Source: Myxococcales bacterium (GTDB lineage: Bacteria > Myxococcota_A > Polyangia > Fen-1088). From it: a stretch of 9,817 nucleotides of DNA. The stretch lies in assembly GCA_003170035.1 (NCBI GenBank), contig PMZX01000198.1, positions 1,334 through 11,150 on the forward strand. Direction: 5' to 3'. The notes beneath the pieces are model-generated. The model ran no database searches and was not told the DNA's origin. It saw only the letters and a list, made by a program, of their open reading frames with translations. This document shows, piece by piece, positions 5,639-9,817 of this stretch. Made by a program: the position numbers and the translations under genes. Within the stretch, counting starts at the first letter, position 1. Every line of letters begins with the position of its first letter.

Positions 5639-8600
5639 ATGATGAGACGCGCGGCCGTCGCCGCAGCCTTGCTGGGCCTTGCCTACGCAAATTCTGCGTG
5701 GGCGCGCACACCGCCCGTGGCGGTGGATTCGCGCGAGGGCATGTGGATCGGTGGTGGCGAGGTCTTCATCTACCAGACCGGCGACCGCTGGAGCGTCTTC
5801 CCTGCCGGCGCGAATGTGAACAAGATCACGGTGGATGCCCAGACGGTGTGGGTCGCCACCGACGACGGCGTGATCCGCTTCGATTCGGGCAGCCGGCGCG
5901 CGACACGCATCACCATGGACGACGGCCTGCCCAGCCAGGTGGTGACCGCGGTGGCGTACGACGACCTGTACGTGTGGTTTGCCACCAACAAGGGGGTGGC
6001 GCGCTACCGCAAGTTGGACCGCACCATCCGGGTGTACACGGAAAAGGACGGGCTGCCCTCCAAGGTGGTGAACGATGCTTTGACCGTGGGCCGCCAGGTG
6101 TGGTTCGCCACCCGCGAAGGGATTGCCTATTTCAGCCCGGACGTGGACGGCTTGCGCGGCTTCGGGGAGGCCGACGGGCTGGCCGGGGCAGACGTGGCGG
6201 AGCTGTATCAAGTGGGCGACGACCTGTGGTGCCGCACCGACGCGGGACTGTCGCGTTTCCGCATCCAGCAGCGTGTGTTCAGCAACTTCTCGCTGGCGGT
6301 CATGAAGGCGCAGCAGATCCGCGTGTTCACCGTCGACGGCAGCGCGGTGTGGGTCGGGACTGACAACGGGCTTTTCACCCTGCAAACCGCCGATGACTCG
6401 CTGTTGCCGTTCCCGCAGCAGGACGCGCTGGAAAGTCGCAACATCACCGGCGTCGAGGTGACGCCCGACTATGTCTACATCACGACCGACAAAGAGGTCG
6501 TCCAGTTCAGTCGCCTGACCCGAATCATCAGGCGCTTCACCATCGTCGAGAACTTGACCCGGCGTGAGGGCAGCATCGGCACCTTGCTCAACGGGTCGCT
6601 GTGGAGCGTGATATTCACGGAGGGCGCGCAGGTCTACGACGTGAAGACCGACCAGTTCGTAGAACGCAAGCTGGGAGCGACCGAGAGCGACGAGAGCAAG
6701 ACCACGGCTCACCTTTTCGGCCGGCTCAACGCCCAGACGCCCTACGACTTCAAAGCCGGCCGCTTCGACCCGCAACGCTACGACACCGGCGACGGCAATC
6801 TCTCCTTTGGCCACAGTTTTGAAGGCGATCGCAACCTGGCCGGTTCGGTACGCCTGGACTACGGCACGCTGGAGACGCGAGGGATTCGCGACCTGCAGTA
6901 CAAGGTCGAGTACCTGGGCAAGCAGAGCGACGTGGTTCGCGACGTGCGGGTGGAAGACAAGCTGAAGTACCAGGGCCTGGAAGAAGGCATCGACCGGCCG
7001 CTGCTGTTGCAGGGTGCGTATGCACGGGTGGCCACCCCGGGCGCGGAGCCCAAGGCCAGCCTGGCCACCACCGGCGGATTCCGGCGCGGGGTACTGGTGC
7101 GCGACTTCATCACCGGGCCGCGCCAGAGCGTGTACACGCTGTCGAAGAAATACATCATCCCCGCGTCAGAACGCGTCTACGTCGACGGGGAACTTCTGAC
7201 CAACGGAACCGACTACACCGTCATCTACACCGCCGGGCAGTTGGCCTTCCTCAATCCGGAGCGCATCGATGACCTGAGCGTCATCTCGGTCGAGTATGAA
7301 GCCGATCTGGTTCCCAAGAAGGATCTGGGCAGCCTGTCCTTGCTCGACATGCTGCCGGCTGACAATGAGGTCGGCACCTGGGCGCGCGCCGGTGAGGCGC
7401 AATTGATCACCGACGAGGCGGGACTGTACAGTCGCATCGATGGCGCCGCGCCTAAGTACATCGAGCGCGGCTGGGTCAGCAGCGTGTACGTGGAGTACCG
7501 CCAGGGCGCTCGCAGCATCCAAGTGGCCATTCACGACATGGGCGGCGATGCGAACAGTGAAGCCATCTACAACGCCTATCTTCCAGCCTCGCGCAGGCCC
7601 ATCTCCGGTCTCAGCAACGCCGTGGAAGACATGGGGCTGCCCACCGCCTATGCCGCCTACTCCTTTCTGGACCGCTTCTACATTGAGATCAACATCGGCG
7701 CGAAGGACGACGCCTCGCTCAGCTCGCTTGAGCTGTTCGCCAACCAGATCATCAACCGCAAGAGCCAGGCCGGGGCCAACCTGGGCGACCAGTTCAAGCA
7801 ATGGATGGTGGCCTCGCGCGCGGCCGCTTCGCCGGTCAAGGGGATGGAGATCGGGGCGCGGGTGGTGGAGTTGCAGGACGTCAGCGATTTGCGGCAGGAG
7901 GTGCTGGACCCAGCGACCCGAGTACCGGTGGTTGATCCGGTCACGGGTTTGCCTACATTCAAAGTCACGCCCGCGCGCCGGTTGATGTCCGGCGTGGCCG
8001 ATGCCCGCTATCAGCGGCCCGTGGGCGAGAGCGGATTGTTCACTGGCTATGGAGAATTCGCGGGCTCGAACCGGCAGGACCCCGGCGCTCCCAACGGTTT
8101 CGCGGGTATGGGCTTTCTGCGCCTGTCCCACCCCTCGCTGGAAGGCACGCTGTCAGGCCGCAAGTCATCGCAAGGGTTCACGTCACTGGGCAGCGACAGC
8201 ACGCGCTTCGGCAAGCTGGACGACGAGCTGCGCCTGAGCGCGACCGGCTATCCCCTGGCCTGGTTGCCGACCACGGTCTTCTTCACCCGCCAGCGATCCT
8301 GGATGGACGATGGCACCGGCACCATCAACAACGACGTGGGGGTGATTCAGCACGCCCTGGCGCGGATCCAGCTCAACAAGAAGGGGCTGCCCATGACCAG
8401 CGTGCAGGCGGGCAGCACGATCCTGGAAAGCCCCACCTTCACCACCAACCGCCTGCAAGCGGTCGGTCAGACCGACTACGACCTGGCGCAGATTCTCAGG
8501 TTCACCCGCATCAAGCGCTTCAGTGTGCGCGGGCTGTACAGCCTGTCACAGGCGGAGACCGACAAGAGCGGCAGCTTTGCCTACGCGGACCGAGTCCAGC

Positions 8601-9802
8601 TCTCGCGCCTGGAGGGCAAGCTGTCGCCCACCGACACGGAATCGATCTACACCTTGTTCCGTTCGCGTCTGCTCGAGCGACAGGCCACCCAAGGTGGAAG
8701 CTACGACCGCAGCCTTCTGCACTGGGAGATGTACGCGGGCGCACAGAGCACGATCATTCCCGGCATTGTGCCCAAGGTGAATTACACAGCCACCTACGAC
8801 GACAACCGACTCGCCGCCCAGAGCGCCAGCACGTCGACCAGCACCAGCACGTCGACCGGCACCGGGACGACTGGCGGAACCCCAACCCTGGCGCCCGCCT
8901 CGCTGGGCCCCAGTACGTCGGCCTTGGTCCCGCCCGGGCCAGGCGCGATCACGGTGGTGCCACCCACGCGCACGGTCCAGGCCACGATCGGCGGCGCGTT
9001 CGGAGTTTTCCCAGGGCAATGGTGGAAGCGGCTGGCCCCTGCGGCCATCGAGCCGCAGTTCTCGGTTAGCGACAGCGAGTCCTCGGTCGACCAGACCAAG
9101 ACCCAGTACAATCGGATCTATCGTTTGGACAACCGCGCGGTGTGGGCCGGCGGGGGCAAGTGGGATCTGGAACTGTACCAGCTATATCAAGTTGCGGTCA
9201 CCCAGTCAGACCACCACAGGAACGCTGAGCAGACCCAGATCCGGAATCGCATCGTGTACCGGCCGCGCTACTACTCCCCCCTTACATTGCGCCTGAACTA
9301 TCAGGACACGCGTTCGCTCAACGATCCCAGCGTCGGAACCGGTTGGGCGGATCAGGCCACCTACGAAAGCATCTTGGAATGGCTGATGCGATGGAACCGG
9401 GTACTGACCACGCGATCGCGCTTGAACTTCAGCATCATGGACACCTCGAATTTCTTGAACAAAGACCTGGTCACTCTGGTGGTCACCCAATTCGACAACA
9501 CACAGTACAAGGTCGGGCCGGAGCTCGAATTGCGCTTCTTCCCGCTGCCAGAGGCCGCGTCGCTCTATCTCTATCAGCGCGACGGCGTGTTTCGCCTGTT
9601 CGGTCACGGCACCGGCGCACCCGACGGGATGAGTTACTACATCGCGGTGGGTGGCATCTGGCGCATGGGCGACAAGATCTACCTCGACGGGGGCGTGCAA
9701 TACGACAACACCACGTGCCTCTCCCAGCCGGCGAGCGGGCCGCCCTCCTGTACCGAGATCTCGCGTATCACACCGAGGCTGTATCTGACAGTGAACCTCT
9801 AG
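5639..9802 (+). CDS. Large secreted protein: beta-propeller, SprA-like linker, DUF6599-like domain and probable outer-membrane barrel
   Basis: 1387 residues. A signal peptide (cleavage after A20-W-A22) leads to a periplasmic or surface location. Residues 30-346 form propeller repeats of the Reg_prop type (VWVATDDG, VWFATNKG, VWFATREG, VWVGTDNG), with aromatic anchors at W36, W71, W113, W155, W197, W238, Y280 and W322. Residues about 355-500 are beta-rich. Residues 505-554 match, from memory, a motif of SprA-like surface proteins (SERVYVDGELL, G-x-DY, G-x-L-x-F-L). Residues about 570-707 are a DUF6599-like domain with I600-D-G-A-A604, M634 and I643-Y644. From about 740 to the end the sequence alternates polar and hydrophobic residues with many aromatics and ends RLYLTVNL, as in outer-membrane barrels, with a Ser/Thr linker at about 1063-1080. 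A second ATG at 5642 has better spacing from the AAGG at 5632-5635. It follows the DUF362 gene by 12 bases. The domain order is seen; the barrel and role are inferred. Confidence 0.9.
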   Translation: MMRRAAVAAALLGLAYANSAWARTPPVAVDSREGMWIGGGEVFIYQTGDRWSVFPAGANVNKITVDAQTVWVATDDGVIRFDSGSRRATRITMDDGLPSQVVTAVAYDDLYVWFATNKGVARYRKLDRTIRVYTEKDGLPSKVVNDALTVGRQVWFATREGIAYFSPDVDGLRGFGEADGLAGADVAELYQVGDDLWCRTDAGLSRFRIQQRVFSNFSLAVMKAQQIRVFTVDGSAVWVGTDNGLFTLQTADDSLLPFPQQDALESRNITGVEVTPDYVYITTDKEVVQFSRLTRIIRRFTIVENLTRREGSIGTLLNGSLWSVIFTEGAQVYDVKTDQFVERKLGATESDESKTTAHLFGRLNAQTPYDFKAGRFDPQRYDTGDGNLSFGHSFEGDRNLAGSVRLDYGTLETRGIRDLQYKVEYLGKQSDVVRDVRVEDKLKYQGLEEGIDRPLLLQGAYARVATPGAEPKASLATTGGFRRGVLVRDFITGPRQSVYTLSKKYIIPASERVYVDGELLTNGTDYTVIYTAGQLAFLNPERIDDLSVISVEYEADLVPKKDLGSLSLLDMLPADNEVGTWARAGEAQLITDEAGLYSRIDGAAPKYIERGWVSSVYVEYRQGARSIQVAIHDMGGDANSEAIYNAYLPASRRPISGLSNAVEDMGLPTAYAAYSFLDRFYIEINIGAKDDASLSSLELFANQIINRKSQAGANLGDQFKQWMVASRAAASPVKGMEIGARVVELQDVSDLRQEVLDPATRVPVVDPVTGLPTFKVTPARRLMSGVADARYQRPVGESGLFTGYGEFAGSNRQDPGAPNGFAGMGFLRLSHPSLEGTLSGRKSSQGFTSLGSDSTRFGKLDDELRLSATGYPLAWLPTTVFFTRQRSWMDDGTGTINNDVGVIQHALARIQLNKKGLPMTSVQAGSTILESPTFTTNRLQAVGQTDYDLAQILRFTRIKRFSVRGLYSLSQAETDKSGSFAYADRVQLSRLEGKLSPTDTESIYTLFRSRLLERQATQGGSYDRSLLHWEMYAGAQSTIIPGIVPKVNYTATYDDNRLAAQSASTSTSTSTSTGTGTTGGTPTLAPASLGPSTSALVPPGPGAITVVPPTRTVQATIGGAFGVFPGQWWKRLAPAAIEPQFSVSDSESSVDQTKTQYNRIYRLDNRAVWAGGGKWDLELYQLYQVAVTQSDHHRNAEQTQIRNRIVYRPRYYSPLTLRLNYQDTRSLNDPSVGTGWADQATYESILEWLMRWNRVLTTRSRLNFSIMDTSNFLNKDLVTLVVTQFDNTQYKVGPELELRFFPLPEAASLYLYQRDGVFRLFGHGTGAPDGMSYYIAVGGIWRMGDKIYLDGGVQYDNTTCLSQPASGPPSCTEISRITPRLYLTVNL
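8828..8863 (+). repeat. Two tandem 18-base units coding a Ser/Thr linker
   Basis: Units 8828-8845 and 8846-8863 differ by one base (AGC versus GGC in the fifth codon) and encode Ser-Thr repeats at about residues 1064-1075 of the large protein. A Gly/Thr/Pro-rich stretch of roughly 35 residues follows before beta-rich sequence resumes. This is probably a flexible loop or surface-exposed insertion within the barrel region and could vary in length among strains. Confidence 0.75.
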
Positions 9803-9817
9803 AGCACCGAACGGTTT

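Noticed and set aside
4346..6814. An 822-codon open frame on the minus strand, opposite the third DUF362 gene and the start of the large protein
   Set aside because: It is antisense to two genes with clear domains, signal peptides and ribosome sites. Its translation is rich in His, Arg, Gly and Val without family motifs, as expected from the complement of GC-rich coding sequence.
7166..8131. A 321-codon minus-strand open frame inside the large gene
   Set aside because: It lies wholly opposite the SprA-like and DUF6599-like parts of the large protein and shows no motif of its own.
8822..8870. Possible CRISPR or regulatory repeat array
   Set aside because: Only two 18-base units with no spacers, in frame within a coding region; it is a low-complexity linker.

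Overview
The window is high-GC bacterial chromosomal DNA carrying seven genes, all of them predicted to act in the cell envelope. I found no RNA genes, insertion sequences, phage genes or CRISPR arrays. The GC-rich codon use, the Asp/Gly/Ala-rich linker in a lipoprotein, and the abundance of Tat-exported, lipoprotein and outer-membrane proteins suggest a Gram-negative of the Myxococcota / former Deltaproteobacteria type. That placement is inference; no phylogenetic marker is present.

Layout. Unit A runs leftward (2664 to beyond 1): a membrane-anchored DUF6599-like protein, a Tat-exported DUF362 protein, and a membrane polyferredoxin of the NapH type cut by the left edge. These three genes are linked by an ATGA overlap and a 2-base gap. 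Unit B (2697-4586) is a convergent pair: a small DUF6599-like lipoprotein on + and a DUF362 Tat-lipoprotein on -, with a GC-rich hairpin between them. Unit C runs rightward (4718-9802): a third Tat-exported DUF362 protein followed 12 bases later by a 1387-residue secreted protein. That protein has a regular beta-propeller, a SprA-like linker, an embedded DUF6599-like domain and a long beta-rich C-terminus resembling an outer-membrane barrel.

The most striking point is that a DUF362 gene sits next to a DUF6599-like domain three times in about 8 kb (genes 2/3, 4/5 and 6/7). The three DUF362 proteins share an invariant K-x-H-x9-K-N motif. The three DUF6599-like domains share IDGAA, then a Met 34-38 residues later, then I-[FY] exactly nine residues after that Met. 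The DUF6599-like partners appear in three settings: inner-membrane anchored, lipid-anchored, and fused to an outer-membrane protein.

A reasonable inference is an uncharacterised multi-compartment envelope system. The polyferredoxin would handle electrons at the inner membrane, the Tat-exported DUF362 proteins would act in the periplasm, and DUF6599-like modules would provide a shared partner or ligand surface up to the outer membrane. Neither DUF has a function I can state, so the biochemical role is open.
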